Notes: a model not told the origin generated them from the sequence alone. Shown: positions 9,618 through 19,237, counted from the stretch's first letter. The stretch: 64,000 bases of DNA from Dialister hominis (GCF_007164725.1 NZ_AP019697.1:850001-914000); one strand, 5' to 3'. Translations and numbers: made by a program.

Positions 9618-9950
9618 ATGGCTGTAGATATTCACTCAAAGCAAAATCTGGAAGATGAAGTTTATCAGAAGGATGGATATGTCCTTTTGAACCTATGGGC
9701 TGCATGGTGCCGTCCTTGTCAGGTCATGGAACCAACCTTGAAATTTGCTGAAGAAAAGTTTAAAGACAAAATTTCCTTTTGCAGATTAGAAGTAGAAGAA
9801 CAGGAAGCACTGGCTGATTTATTCCAGACTGTCGGCATTCCGACTTTTGTCTTGTTTAAAGACGGGAAGGAAATCGGCAGGATCATTGGATATCGTCAGA
9901 AGGCCAAGTTCGTTGATGAAATAGCTAATATCATTAGGGACGGCCAGTAA
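9618..9950 (+). CDS. Thioredoxin with WCRPC active site
   Basis: 110 residues of thioredoxin fold. The active site W30-C31-R32-P33-C34 has Arg instead of the usual Gly, a variant seen in some thioredoxin-like proteins that may shift redox potential. The cis-proline motif GIPTFVLFKDG follows at the expected place. It is a cytoplasmic disulfide reductase by homology. It lies 12 bases after the RNase G gene behind AAGAGGGGAA and probably shares its transcript. Confidence 0.9.
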   Translation: MAVDIHSKQNLEDEVYQKDGYVLLNLWAAWCRPCQVMEPTLKFAEEKFKDKISFCRLEVEEQEALADLFQTVGIPTFVLFKDGKEIGRIIGYRQKAKFVDEIANIIRDGQ

Positions 9951-10014
9951 ACGAAGAGCCGGTCTTACAAGCTGATTTTATTGCAGAAATGGAATATTAT
10001 TTTATTTCCTTTCC

Positions 10015-10043
10015 TTGCATTACCAGATTTCTTCTGATATAAT
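10015..10043 (+). promoter_or_regulatory. Sigma-70 type promoter of the L31 gene
   Basis: TTGCAT (10015-10020), a 17-base spacer and a perfect TATAAT (10038-10043) stand about 40 bases before the L31 start. It is one of the best promoter matches in the window. Confidence 0.75.
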
Positions 10044-10084
10044 AACAAAGAATTATCTATGTATTTGAAGTGAGGTGCAATTAA

Positions 10085-10336
10085 GTGAAGAAGGACATCC
10101 ATCCGGACTATCATCCTGTCGTTTTCCGCGATATCGGTGCTGACTATTCCTTTCTGACTCGTTCTACAGCTGTTTCCAACCAGACTGTTAAATGGGAAGA
10201 TGGAAATGAATACCCGCTGATCAATATTGATATCAGCAGCAAATCTCATCCGTTCTATACGGGACAGCAGCGTTTCGGTAAGGCTCGCGGCCGTATCGAA
10301 AAGTTCAACAAACGTTACGGAAAAACATCAGACTAA
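10085..10336 (+). CDS. rpmE2: 50S ribosomal protein L31, type B (zinc-free form)
   Basis: 83 residues. The sequence [14 protein letters not shown] and the C-terminal [11 protein letters not shown] are diagnostic of L31. The CxxC zinc-ribbon cysteines of the type A form are absent, so this is the zinc-independent paralogue, which in many bacteria replaces the zinc form when zinc is scarce. A GTG start at 10085 follows TGAGGTG by 7 bases. The gene occupies the rpmE-prfA-prmC locus where other Firmicutes often carry the zinc-containing form. It has its own promoter and a strong terminator, so it is a single-gene unit. Confidence 0.92.
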   Translation: MKKDIHPDYHPVVFRDIGADYSFLTRSTAVSNQTVKWEDGNEYPLINIDISSKSHPFYTGQQRFGKARGRIEKFNKRYGKTSD

Positions 10337-10338
10337 GA

Positions 10339-10364
10339 AACAGGGCTATGAAGCCCTGTTTTTT
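10339..10364 (+). terminator. Rho-independent terminator after L31
   Basis: A perfect 9-bp stem AACAGGGCT / AGCCCTGTT with a 4-base loop is followed by a T run. Confidence 0.9.
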
Positions 10365-10399
10365 AATTTCATTTTTTAGGGATGGAATGCCTGCACACT

Positions 10400-10429
10400 T
10401 TGTTATTCATAGTGATATTCTGTTATACT
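10400..10429 (+). promoter_or_regulatory. Promoter of prfA-prmC operon
   Basis: TTGTTA (10400-10405), an 18-base spacer and TATACT (10424-10429) precede prfA by about 95 bases and follow the L31 terminator. Confidence 0.55.
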
Positions 10430-10522
10430 GTACAATATAGTTTATTAACAGAATGGGATGAAATGGACTGTCATCATCCTGATATGAATTTATTTTTATA
10501 GTTTGAAGGAGCGTTTTGAAAT

Positions 10523-11605
10523 ATGCAGATCAATAAGTTGGATAAAATGGAAGCCAGGTTTATTTCACTGGAAGACCAGCTGAGTGATCCTTCTGTTATA
10601 GCCGACCAAAATAAATGGAGAGAACTTTCAAAAGAGCATTCTGAGCTGGCAGAAGTCGTCTCTAAATATAGAGAATATAAAGAAGTGCTGGATCAGGCGA
10701 AAGAGGCTTTGGAAATTCTTGGAGATAAATCACAATCAGACCTGCATGAGCTTGCCAAGGAAGAACTTAAGGAAAGCGAAAAACGCAGGGATGAACTGGA
10801 TTTGGAAATACATAAATTGCTGATTCCAAAGGATCCCAATGACAGCAAGAATGTCATTCTTGAAATCAGAGCCGGAACAGGCGGTGAAGAGGCAGCGCTT
10901 TTTGCTGCAGATCTTTTAAAGATGTATCTGAAGTTCGCTGAGAGAAAGGGCTGGAAGGCAGAAATTGCAAGTGCTAACGAAACCGATCTGGGCGGATTTA
11001 AGGAAGTAACATGCACGATTGAAGGAAAGAACGCTTACTCCATTCTTAAATTTGAAAGCGGTGTTCACAGAGTACAGAGAATTCCTGAGACGGAAAGTCA
11101 GGGGAGAGTGCATACTTCTGCTGTCACCGTGGCAGTTCTGCCAGAAGCTGAGGATGTAGATATCGACATAAAACGTGATGATTTAAGGATAGATGTATAT
11201 CGTTCTTCAGGTGCAGGCGGACAGCATATCAATAAGACATCTTCGGCTATCCGTATTACGCATATTCCTTCCAGTATGGTTGTTACCTGTCAGAATGAAC
11301 GAAGCCAGAGACAGAATAAGGAAAAGGCGCTCCAGATTCTTAAGTCCAGATTATATGACCAGGCCCTGCAGAACAGCCAGAGCAAAGAGGCAGAAGACAG
11401 GAAGAATCAGGTTGGATCAGGAGACCGCTCCGAACGAATCCGTACATATAATTTCCCGCAGGGACGTGTTACCGATCACAGAATCAATATGAGCATCTAT
11501 CAGCTGGATGATTTTTTAAATGGTGACATGGACGCGATACTTGACAGGCTCATCGAGGAAGACCTGTCGCGAAGAATGAAGGAAGGGGATTCCAGTGGCC
11601 GGTAA
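10523..11605 (+). CDS. prfA: Peptide chain release factor 1
   Basis: 360 residues. The class I release-factor motif G232-G233-Q234 (SSGAGGQHINKTSSAIR) is present for peptidyl-tRNA hydrolysis. The RIPETESQGRVHTSAVTVAVLPE block is RF1 type, with the PxT stop-codon recognition motif as PET, so it reads UAA and UAG. The ribosome site GAAGGAG is well placed. The 3' end overlaps prmC, the enzyme that methylates the GGQ glutamine, by 11 bases; this coupling of substrate and modifier is common. Confidence 0.96.
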   Translation: MQINKLDKMEARFISLEDQLSDPSVIADQNKWRELSKEHSELAEVVSKYREYKEVLDQAKEALEILGDKSQSDLHELAKEELKESEKRRDELDLEIHKLLIPKDPNDSKNVILEIRAGTGGEEAALFAADLLKMYLKFAERKGWKAEIASANETDLGGFKEVTCTIEGKNAYSILKFESGVHRVQRIPETESQGRVHTSAVTVAVLPEAEDVDIDIKRDDLRIDVYRSSGAGGQHINKTSSAIRITHIPSSMVVTCQNERSQRQNKEKALQILKSRLYDQALQNSQSKEAEDRKNQVGSGDRSERIRTYNFPQGRVTDHRINMSIYQLDDFLNGDMDAILDRLIEEDLSRRMKEGDSSGR

Positions 11606-12464
11606 TACAATATGGACGATTAATAAATTAATAACATGGACAACGCATTATTTTAAAGACCATCATATAGAATCGCCACGTCTTGATGCGGAAATCCTTC
11701 TTGCCCATGTGCTGAATAAATCACGCATTTATCTCTATACTAATTTTGATTTAATCGTCAATCCGGATGAGCTGGCCATGTATCGCGGATATATCAAAAA
11801 GCGCATTGAAGGATATTCGGTAGCAGCCATAACGGGTGAAAAGGAGTTTATGGGGCTCACCTTCAAGCTGAGTGAAAATACATTGATTCCAAGGCAGGAT
11901 ACGGAAACCTGGCTTGAAAAGGTCATACAGTATCATAGAAATGATCCTGAATTGTTTGTCGCTGATCTTGGGACGGGGAGCGGAGCTATTCTTCTTAGCT
12001 TCCTCTACTATTGCGAAGGTGCGCATGGTGTCGGTATTGATATATCTGAAGATGCGCTTGCAATTGCCAAGGGAAACGGAATTCAGCTGAAAATGGAAGA
12101 CCGCGTGGAATGGCGTTTGGGCAATTACCTGACAATGCTCAAAGAAGGAGAGCTGTTTGACGGCATATTGAGCAATCCTCCGTACATTCCGTCAAAGGAT
12201 ATTTCAGGACTGGCTCCTGAAGTACAGAGAGAACCCAGAATTGCATTAGACGGCGGGGAAGACGGCCTTGATTTTTACAGAGAGCTTGCCAAGGAAGCGG
12301 CAAATCATTTAAAAGAAGGCGGTTTTCTGGCTGTTGAATATGGCATTGGGCAGACGCAGCCAATACTGGATATGCTGAAAGACAGCGGTTCATTTGAGGA
12401 TTTCGAAGTCATAAAGGATTACGGCGGTATAGAAAGAGCTATATATTGCAGAAAGAAGTTTTAA
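11595..12464 (+). CDS. prmC: Release factor glutamine methyltransferase PrmC
   Basis: 289 residues starting at a GTG inside the prfA 3' end. An N-terminal helical domain recognises the release factor, and the Rossmann SAM domain has the DLGTGSGA motif. N194-P-P-Y197 is the glutamine-binding catalytic motif. It N5-methylates the GGQ glutamine of RF1/RF2. Length is normal. Confidence 0.94.
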   Translation: MAGNTIWTINKLITWTTHYFKDHHIESPRLDAEILLAHVLNKSRIYLYTNFDLIVNPDELAMYRGYIKKRIEGYSVAAITGEKEFMGLTFKLSENTLIPRQDTETWLEKVIQYHRNDPELFVADLGTGSGAILLSFLYYCEGAHGVGIDISEDALAIAKGNGIQLKMEDRVEWRLGNYLTMLKEGELFDGILSNPPYIPSKDISGLAPEVQREPRIALDGGEDGLDFYRELAKEAANHLKEGGFLAVEYGIGQTQPILDMLKDSGSFEDFEVIKDYGGIERAIYCRKKF

Positions 12465-12466
12465 AA

Positions 12467-13513
12467 ATGGATACAAAACGAATTCATGTAAATGAGTCGT
12501 ATTATAAAGAAGAAGTTTTCAAGTTAGGTAAAATATTAAGAGAGGGCGGACTTGTTGCGTTTCCAACGGAAACAGTATACGGACTTGGCGGCAATGCGCT
12601 GGATGCAGATGCTGCGAAAAAAATATATGCGGCAAAAGGAAGGCCATCCGATAATCCGCTGATTGTACATGTTTCCGGCAGGGATGAAGTAGAAAAATAT
12701 GTAGAGCATGTAGGAAGCATAGAAAACAAATTAATAGAGAAGTTCTGGCCCGGGCCGCTTACGATTGTTTTTCCGAAGAAAGATATCATTCCGAAAGAAA
12801 CCAGCGGAGGTCTTGATACAGTTGCATTAAGGTGCCCGCAGAATGCTGCGACAAGAGCCCTTATTAAGGCAGCCGGTGTTCCTCTTGCGGGCCCCAGTGC
12901 AAACATTTCGGGAAGGCCCAGTCCGACAACAGCAGATGATGTGCTCCATGATATGAATGGGAGAATCAGTGCTGTAGTGGATGATGGTCCATGCAACATA
13001 GGGCTTGAATCTACCATTATCGGTGTAGAAAATGGAGAAATCGTTGTTTACCGGCCCGGCGGCATCACGCTTGAAATGCTTCAGGAAATAGGACCCGCCA
13101 GAATGGACAGCAATCTGATTGTTGATACAGGTCATCCTAAAGCACCGGGCATGAAGTACAGGCACTATGCACCGAAAGCGCCTTTGACTGTATACACAGG
13201 AGACAGAGATTCTGCAGCCGCTAAAATCCTTGAAAAGGTTCATGAAGGAGATGTAAGTAAAATCGGATTTTTTGTCAGTGAAGAAACGGCTAAGATGCTT
13301 CCTGAAGATGCGATCTGCTATATCTGGGGCAAAAGAGAGGATAAGGAAAGCTTCGCACATAACTTATTCACAGGGCTGTTATATTTCAATGAGCAGCCTG
13401 TTGAGCAGATATACGGTGAAGGAACAGATCAGGCAGGTATAGGCCGCGCCATCATGAACAGACTGAAAAAAGCATCAGGCGGGCATATCGTGGTCGAGGA
13501 AAAAGAAACTTAA
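12467..13513 (+). CDS. L-threonylcarbamoyladenylate synthase, Sua5-type with C-terminal domain
   Basis: 348 residues from the ATG at 12467, which follows AGAAAGAAG; a TTG at 12446 inside prmC is less likely. The YrdC/Sua5 catalytic domain (about 1-205) includes FPTETVYGLG, the KxR-type KGRPSDNPLIVH and the SANISGRPSPT motif. A linker and the Sua5 domain follow (about 230-345). The enzyme makes threonylcarbamoyl-AMP for tRNA t6A37 formation. It lies 2 bases after prmC and ends the operon. Confidence 0.93.
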   Translation: MDTKRIHVNESYYKEEVFKLGKILREGGLVAFPTETVYGLGGNALDADAAKKIYAAKGRPSDNPLIVHVSGRDEVEKYVEHVGSIENKLIEKFWPGPLTIVFPKKDIIPKETSGGLDTVALRCPQNAATRALIKAAGVPLAGPSANISGRPSPTTADDVLHDMNGRISAVVDDGPCNIGLESTIIGVENGEIVVYRPGGITLEMLQEIGPARMDSNLIVDTGHPKAPGMKYRHYAPKAPLTVYTGDRDSAAAKILEKVHEGDVSKIGFFVSEETAKMLPEDAICYIWGKREDKESFAHNLFTGLLYFNEQPVEQIYGEGTDQAGIGRAIMNRLKKASGGHIVVEEKET

Positions 13514-13612
13514 TATAAAATTATTATGTATACACTTAATAGGTAATTGAATGAAGCTTTAAGTGCAGTAGCGGTAATTGATACATTTAAACCGTACATA
13601 GTGCATATTTAT

Positions 13613-13641
13613 TTGCAATAAACTCCAATAAGGAGTATACT
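13613..13641 (+). promoter_or_regulatory. Promoter of rpiB operon
   Basis: TTGCAA (13613-13618), a 17-base spacer and TATACT (13636-13641) lie about 40 bases before rpiB. A 7-bp inverted repeat CACTTAA / TTAAGTG (13533-13565) sits further upstream and has no T run. Confidence 0.65.
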
Positions 13642-13680
13642 TTACGTAAAAGTTTATGTATTTTGACGAAAGGGAAAAAT

Positions 13681-14127
13681 ATGAAAATAGCCATTGCAAG
13701 TGACCATGGCGGAGTGGGATTAAAATCAGTTTTGATTAAACATTTATCCGACAAGAACATTGATTATGTTGATTGCGGCACTTATACAGAAGAATCCTGT
13801 GATTACCCTGACTATGCAGAAAAAGCGTGCAGGCTGGTGCAGAATGGCGAGGCAACGTATGCTGTCCTTGTTTGCGGTACCGGTATCGGCATGTGCATCG
13901 CAGCTAATAAAATGAAGGGAATCAGAGCGGCACTGTGCGGTGATGAATTTTCAGCACACTTTACCCGTGCCCATAATGATGCCAATGTATTGACACTTGG
14001 CGCAAGGGTTATCGGGCCAGGACTTGCTGAATCTATTCTCGACACTTTTTTATCCAGTGAATTTGAGGGCGGACGTCATGCCCGTCGTTTGGAGAAAATA
14101 AAAAAGATAGAAAACGAGGAATTGTAA
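13681..14127 (+). CDS. rpiB: Ribose 5-phosphate isomerase B
   Basis: 148 residues from the ATG at 13681. MKIAIASDHGGVGLK, the CGTGIGMCIAANK anion-hole region with its catalytic Cys, and the C-terminal NVLTLGARVIGP are RpiB/LacAB family motifs. It interconverts ribose 5-phosphate and ribulose 5-phosphate. LacA/LacB galactose-6-phosphate isomerases are relatives, but no galactose genes are nearby. The upstream TTG at 13663 lacks support as start. Confidence 0.92.
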   Translation: MKIAIASDHGGVGLKSVLIKHLSDKNIDYVDCGTYTEESCDYPDYAEKACRLVQNGEATYAVLVCGTGIGMCIAANKMKGIRAALCGDEFSAHFTRAHNDANVLTLGARVIGPGLAESILDTFLSSEFEGGRHARRLEKIKKIENEEL

Positions 14128-14128
14128 G

Positions 14129-14686
14129 ATGTATGAAGATCTCAAGGAACAAACAAGAAATTCCTTTAATGAGCTTTGCGAAACAGCCCAGTTTAAACCT
14201 GGCAGTTTAATTGTGGTCGGAGGATCGTCCAGTGAAGTAAGGGGAGGCGTGATTGGAAAGGACAGCTCTTATGAAGTTGGAAAGACTGTTACAAGTACAA
14301 TTATCGAGGAAGCGGGCAAAAGACATTTGAGGCTTGCTTTTCAGTGCTGTGAACATTTAAACCGTGCTCTCATTATGGAAAGGGAAGATGCTGAATTCTT
14401 TGGGTATGATGAAGTTACAGTCGTTCCATGGCTTCATGCCGGCGGTGCATTTTCTACAAGTGCCTTCTATCAGTTCAAGGATCCTGTTGCAGTTGAAAGA
14501 GTAGCTGCCAGCGGAGGTATTGATATAGGTTTGACTATGATTGGAATGCATCTTAAGAGAGTGGCTGTACCCATCCGGCTGAAAGCAAACAGAATCGGAC
14601 AGGCTTATGTTTCTGGTGCAAAAACCAGGCCGCCTCTTATAGGTGGTGAACGTGCCCATTATACAAGAGAGGATGGAATGGATTAA
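14129..14686 (+). CDS. UPF0340 / TIGR01440 family protein
   Basis: 185 residues, start one base after the rpiB stop. It matches the YwlG family, which in Firmicutes is typically encoded between rpiB and glyA, exactly as here. It has a glycine-rich LIVVGGSSSEVRGGVIGK segment and a C-terminal TRPPLIGGERAHYT motif. The function of the family is not established as far as I know. Confidence 0.88.
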   Translation: MYEDLKEQTRNSFNELCETAQFKPGSLIVVGGSSSEVRGGVIGKDSSYEVGKTVTSTIIEEAGKRHLRLAFQCCEHLNRALIMEREDAEFFGYDEVTVVPWLHAGGAFSTSAFYQFKDPVAVERVAASGGIDIGLTMIGMHLKRVAVPIRLKANRIGQAYVSGAKTRPPLIGGERAHYTREDGMD

Positions 14687-14759
14687 GATTTCAGAATCTC
14701 TTTATGGAATGATAATTGGAAATAGTTAAATTCGTGGGGATTTCAAGGAGGAAGGGAAT

Positions 14760-15998
14760 ATGGAGCATTTAAAAGCTGATCAGGCAGTATATGAAGCAAT
14801 CCAGAAGGAATTAGGCCGCCAGAGGGATAAACTGGAAATGATCGCCTCTGAAAATATTGTCAGCTATGCTGTAATGGAAGCTCAGGGAAGCGTATTGACC
14901 AATAAATATGCGGAAGGATATCCGGGCAAGAGATATTATGGCGGATGTGAATATGTTGATATCGTTGAGCAATTGGCTATCGACCGTGCTAAAGAACTTT
15001 TTGGTGCAGAACATGTCAATGTTCAGCCGCATTCCGGCTCACAGGCAAATTTTGCCGTTTATTATGGGCTGCTGAATCCTGGTGACACAGTCATGGGCAT
15101 GAACCTTACGGACGGTGGTCATCTGACACACGGAAGTACGGTCAATATCTCCGGAAACTATTTCAATTTCGTTCCTTACGGTGTCAGAAAAGAAGATGAA
15201 CTTCTTGATTATGAAGCAATGGAAAAGATTGCCAAGGAAGTACAGCCAAAATTAATTATCGGCGGCACCAGCGCGTATTCCCGTATTATCGACTTTGAAC
15301 GTATTGCAGCAATTGCAAAAGAAGTTGGCGCATTATTCATGGTCGATATGGCTCATTTTGCAGGTCTGGTTGCAGGCGGCGAATATCCAAGTCCGATTCC
15401 TTGGGCAGATATCGTAACGACAACTACACATAAGACACTTCGCGGACCAAGAGGCGGTGTCATCATGTGCAAGGAACAGTATGCAAAAGCCATTGATAAG
15501 GCTGTTTTCCCAGGCATGCAGGGGGGACCGCTGATGCATATCATTGCAGCAAAAGCGGTTGCTTTCGGTGAAGCACTCTCTGATGACTTCAAACAATACG
15601 CTAAACAGATCAAACGCAATGAAAAAGTTCTTTCTGATGAACTGCAGCGTGTCGGAATCCGTGTTGTTTCCGGCGGTACGGATACTCATGTACTCTTAGC
15701 TGATATGCAGGCCGTAGGCACAACCGGCAAAATAGCACAGAATGCTTTGGATGAAGTCGGCATTACTGTCAATAAGAACACAATTCCATTCGAAACGCTC
15801 AGCCCGTTTGTGACAAGCGGCATTCGTCTGGGATCCCCGGCCTTAACAACCAGAGGGTTTGTTGAGGAAGACTTTGTTGAAATTGCTGATATCATTGCAA
15901 CAGTAGTCAAGAATCCTGAAGATGAAGCTGTTAAATCAGCATGTGCTGAAAGAGTCAAAAAACTTTGTGAAAAGTATCCGCTCTATCAGGATCTCTAA
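14760..15998 (+). CDS. glyA: Serine hydroxymethyltransferase
   Basis: 412 residues, behind the strong ribosome site AAGGAGGAAGGG. The PLP-binding lysine K225 lies in [14 protein letters not shown], and the N-terminal [16 protein letters not shown] and the YPGKRYYGG motif are typical. It converts serine and tetrahydrofolate to glycine and methylene-tetrahydrofolate. It is the last gene of the rpiB cluster and is followed by a terminator. Confidence 0.97.
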   Translation: MEHLKADQAVYEAIQKELGRQRDKLEMIASENIVSYAVMEAQGSVLTNKYAEGYPGKRYYGGCEYVDIVEQLAIDRAKELFGAEHVNVQPHSGSQANFAVYYGLLNPGDTVMGMNLTDGGHLTHGSTVNISGNYFNFVPYGVRKEDELLDYEAMEKIAKEVQPKLIIGGTSAYSRIIDFERIAAIAKEVGALFMVDMAHFAGLVAGGEYPSPIPWADIVTTTTHKTLRGPRGGVIMCKEQYAKAIDKAVFPGMQGGPLMHIIAAKAVAFGEALSDDFKQYAKQIKRNEKVLSDELQRVGIRVVSGGTDTHVLLADMQAVGTTGKIAQNALDEVGITVNKNTIPFETLSPFVTSGIRLGSPALTTRGFVEEDFVEIADIIATVVKNPEDEAVKSACAERVKKLCEKYPLYQDL

Positions 15999-16016
15999 TT
16001 GAACGAATATAATTTC

Positions 16017-16064
16017 AAAAAGGGTGAGTACGTAATGCAGGCGCAGGCGTACCCGCCCTTTTTT
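16017..16064 (+). terminator. Rho-independent terminator after glyA
   Basis: A 16-base imperfect stem (AAAAAGGGTGAGTACG pairing with the arm at 16048-16063) ends in a T run. One mismatch and one G-T pair are present. Confidence 0.75.
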
Positions 16065-16076
16065 GATTCAGTGATA

Positions 16077-16106
16077 TTGGGGGCAGTGCATCATGTGTGC
16101 TATAAT
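16077..16106 (+). promoter_or_regulatory. Promoter of the MacAB-type export operon
   Basis: A TATAAT at 16101-16106 is preceded by TGC (extended -10) and by a weak TTGGGG -35 at 16077-16082 with an 18-base spacer. Confidence 0.55.
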
Positions 16107-16155
16107 TTAAACCATAGGGAATGGAATTCAAACACTCGATAAGGAGTTGGTGTAT

Positions 16156-17253
16156 ATGACAAAGAAAAAAGGCATAATAGCAATTATTGTTGTCATCTTG
16201 ATTATTATTTCAGGTGCATACTATTGGTACACGAAATCAAATGAAACTAAAAAGGATGATTACACACTGGGAACTGTTGCAAGGAGCAATATAGGTTTGT
16301 CTATTGATGCGACAGGAACTATTGAACCGGTAAACAGCGTTGATTTGTCTGCGACAGCATCCGGTACATTGGAAAAGGTTTATGTCAAGCAGAATGAAAA
16401 AGTCACTAAGGGCGAGACATTGGCAACCATCGAATCAAAAGCACTGACCTCCACAATGAAACAGGCTCAGAATACATTGTCGAATAAGGAATCCTATTAC
16501 GACAGATTGAATAACCTTTATAAACAGGGAGCGATATCTTATCAGGAAATGGACAATGCCAGACTTGATTATTTGAATGCACAGGCATCCTATGACAAAG
16601 CACAGGCAGATGTCAATGATACAGTCATTGTTTCCCCAATGGATGGGGTTGTCATCGGTGAACCAATGAAGGAAGGGGAAACCGTCTCCCAGGGGCTGTC
16701 CAGCCAGATGGTCATTGTGAGCGTTGCTGACCTTTCTTCCATGCGTATTGAGCTTCTGGTAGATGAAACAGATATTGGAGAAGTAGCCGTCGGACAGGGT
16801 GTAGAATTCACCGTTGATGCGTATCCGAATAAGACATTCCATGGTGTTGTTACTGATATTTCCAAAAAGCAGTATTCCTCATCCAGCTCTTCCTCCAGCT
16901 CCTCCAGCTCTGTCGTATATTATACGGTTTATGTTGGAATCAATAAGGACGAATTGGATGGGCTCTACCCCTCTATGACTGCCCGCGCAACAATCAAGGG
17001 ACGTCAGGATGATGATGTCTTGACTGTTCCGGTAACTGCAGTCAGAACAGATTCAAATGGATCTTACCTATATGTAAAGGATGGAGACGGAATCAAAAAG
17101 TCCTATATAAAGACAGGAATTACGACAGATAAGGCCGTAGAGGTGCTTTCTGGTGTAAGCGAAGGCGATCAAATCGTCGTAAGCGGTACTGTATCTCAGG
17201 AAAAAGCTGCGGCTCCGACGACAAGGGATACGCGGAGAGGACCGGGGTTCTAA
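16156..17253 (+). CDS. MacA/HlyD-type periplasmic adaptor subunit
   Basis: 365 residues from the ATG at 16156, nine bases after TAAGGAG. One membrane helix (about 6-25) anchors the protein. Lipoyl and helical hairpin regions (about 55-165) and beta-barrel and membrane-proximal domains follow. It would couple the MacB-like transporter to an outer-membrane channel, or act as a stand-alone adaptor. A run of 12 serines (residues 241-252, bases 16876-16911) interrupts the beta-barrel region. Substrate is unknown; macrolide export should not be assumed. Confidence 0.88.
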   Translation: MTKKKGIIAIIVVILIIISGAYYWYTKSNETKKDDYTLGTVARSNIGLSIDATGTIEPVNSVDLSATASGTLEKVYVKQNEKVTKGETLATIESKALTSTMKQAQNTLSNKESYYDRLNNLYKQGAISYQEMDNARLDYLNAQASYDKAQADVNDTVIVSPMDGVVIGEPMKEGETVSQGLSSQMVIVSVADLSSMRIELLVDETDIGEVAVGQGVEFTVDAYPNKTFHGVVTDISKKQYSSSSSSSSSSSSVVYYTVYVGINKDELDGLYPSMTARATIKGRQDDDVLTVPVTAVRTDSNGSYLYVKDGDGIKKSYIKTGITTDKAVEVLSGVSEGDQIVVSGTVSQEKAAAPTTRDTRRGPGF

Positions 17254-17969
17254 TGGCAATAAAAACAGATGAGCAAGCTGAAGAAGTTATCCGGCTCCAG
17301 GGAATAGGAAAGAGTTACTACATCGGTGATCAGGAAGTGCCTGTATTGACGCATATAGATCTTTCCATCACTAAGGGGGAATTCGTGTCGATTATGGGCC
17401 CTTCCGGGGCTGGCAAGTCCACACTGATGAATATCTTAGGCTGTCTTGACCGGCCGACAAAAGGGTCCTATAAATTAGACGGAAAAGAAGTCGCTAATCT
17501 GACAGATAAAGAATTGGCATATACCAGAAACAAGAAGATTGGATTTGTTTTCCAGAGCTTTAATCTGCTGCCGCGCCTGTCAGCTCTTGATAATGTTATT
17601 CTTCCAATGATATATGGAAATGTCTTTAAAAAAGAGCGCAAAGAACGTGCAGTGAAAATGCTGGAATCAGTGGGGCTGGGTGACCGTATAGACCACATGC
17701 CGGCGGAAATGTCAGGCGGCCAGAGACAACGCGTTGCCATCGCCAGAGCATTGGTCAATGATCCCGCCATTATCATGGCAGATGAACCTACAGGGAATCT
17801 TGACAGCCACTCGACCAGGGAAGTCATGGAGATATTTGCTGATCTTTATAAAATGGGGAAGACGGTTATACTGGTTACCCACGAAACGGATGTAGCCAAT
17901 TATGCCAACCGCCATGTGGTATTGTCTGATGGCCATATTAGCAAAGACTTTAAGGGGCGATTGCTATGA
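17253..17969 (+). CDS. MacB/LolD-type ABC transporter ATP-binding protein
   Basis: 238 residues with Walker A GPSGAGKST, Q-loop FVFQSFNLLPRLSALDNV, signature MSGGQRQRVAIARAL and Walker B IIMADEPTGNLD. The start overlaps the adaptor stop by one base and the end overlaps the permease by 4 bases. It powers the type VII (mechanotransmission) ABC system formed with its two neighbours. Confidence 0.93.
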   Translation: MAIKTDEQAEEVIRLQGIGKSYYIGDQEVPVLTHIDLSITKGEFVSIMGPSGAGKSTLMNILGCLDRPTKGSYKLDGKEVANLTDKELAYTRNKKIGFVFQSFNLLPRLSALDNVILPMIYGNVFKKERKERAVKMLESVGLGDRIDHMPAEMSGGQRQRVAIARALVNDPAIIMADEPTGNLDSHSTREVMEIFADLYKMGKTVILVTHETDVANYANRHVVLSDGHISKDFKGRLL

Positions 17970-19180
17970 CAAATATATATTTTGAAAGTGTATTGATGGC
18001 CTGGAGTTCTATCATCAGCAATAAAATGCGGTCGCTATTGACAATGCTCGGTATTATTATCGGTGTTGCTGCGGTCATTGCATTGATGTCTATAGGTTAT
18101 GGTGTCCAGTCATCAATCGAAAGCAATATCTCAAGCCTGGGAACGAATACAATCACTATTACTCCTGGTACAGGCAGAAAGCCCGGCATAAGGCCGGCTG
18201 CCGGTTCTATGCAGACTTTGACATACAAGGATTATGAAGCAATAAAGAATCTTCCTAATATCTCTTATGCAGCGCCGCTGGTCAATACGAGCTATGTCGT
18301 TGTCAATGGCAACAAGAACTGGACAACCCGCATCTATGGATGTACAGAAGACTATGCCAAGCTTTCAGATCTGAATGTTTCAGAAGGACGTTTCTGGACG
18401 GCAAGAGAATATAATGAAAGAGCAAGAGTGGCTGTTATCGGCCAGACGGTAGCAACAAGCTTATTTGGAGAGGAATCCCCGATCGGGCAGAAGATACGTA
18501 TCAATGGCGATCCGTTTACCGTTATCGGACTGCTTGAGGCGAAAGGGTATTCCTTTATGGATCAGGACGATCGTATCCTCATTCCGTTTACTACCGTACA
18601 GGAAAGAATGCTCCATATAACATATGTCAATAATATTGCCATCTCATCGGAAAACAGCAGTGATTTAAGCCAGATAGAAACGGATGTTACGAACCTGCTG
18701 AGACTCAGGCATCATATAGCAACCGGGGCTGATGATGATTTTTCCATTCAGAATTCTCAGGATCTTCTGAAGACAATGGAATCAACGACCAGAACATTGA
18801 CCATTTTCCTGGGAAGTATCGCTGCTATTTCCCTTTTGGTAGGCGGTATCGGCATCATGAATATCATGCTCGTTTCCGTTACGGAGCGTACCAAGGAAAT
18901 CGGCATCAGGAAAGCACTTGGAGCAACTTATGAAATGATTATTGTCCAGTTCTTGATTGAATCTGTGACAGTCAGTGTCGCCGGCGGGCTGATCGGGGTC
19001 ATCCTTGGAATTATTATTTCAAAGATCATTCCTTATGTTTCTACCTTAACCACGGTTTTGACAGTAACCCCAATCTTGGGATCTTTCTTATTCTCTGTGC
19101 TTATTGGTTTGATTTTTGGTATATATCCAGCACAAAAGGCTGCCAAATTGAACCCAATTGATGCCCTTCATTATGAATAA
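17966..19180 (+). CDS. MacB-type ABC transporter permease (FtsX fold)
   Basis: 404 residues. One N-terminal membrane helix is followed by a large extracytoplasmic MacB_PCD domain (about 45-265) and three C-terminal helices with the FtsX-type motif TERTKEIGIRKALGAT. The topology is that of MacB permeases lacking the fused ATPase. With the adaptor and ATPase it forms a tripartite exporter; the cargo could be a peptide, lipoprotein or drug. Confidence 0.92.
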   Translation: MTNIYFESVLMAWSSIISNKMRSLLTMLGIIIGVAAVIALMSIGYGVQSSIESNISSLGTNTITITPGTGRKPGIRPAAGSMQTLTYKDYEAIKNLPNISYAAPLVNTSYVVVNGNKNWTTRIYGCTEDYAKLSDLNVSEGRFWTAREYNERARVAVIGQTVATSLFGEESPIGQKIRINGDPFTVIGLLEAKGYSFMDQDDRILIPFTTVQERMLHITYVNNIAISSENSSDLSQIETDVTNLLRLRHHIATGADDDFSIQNSQDLLKTMESTTRTLTIFLGSIAAISLLVGGIGIMNIMLVSVTERTKEIGIRKALGATYEMIIVQFLIESVTVSVAGGLIGVILGIIISKIIPYVSTLTTVLTVTPILGSFLFSVLIGLIFGIYPAQKAAKLNPIDALHYE

Positions 19181-19237
19181 GTCAGATAATTGATTTCCTG
19201 TTTTATAGAACTGATTATTTCTTTATTATGTCTGATA

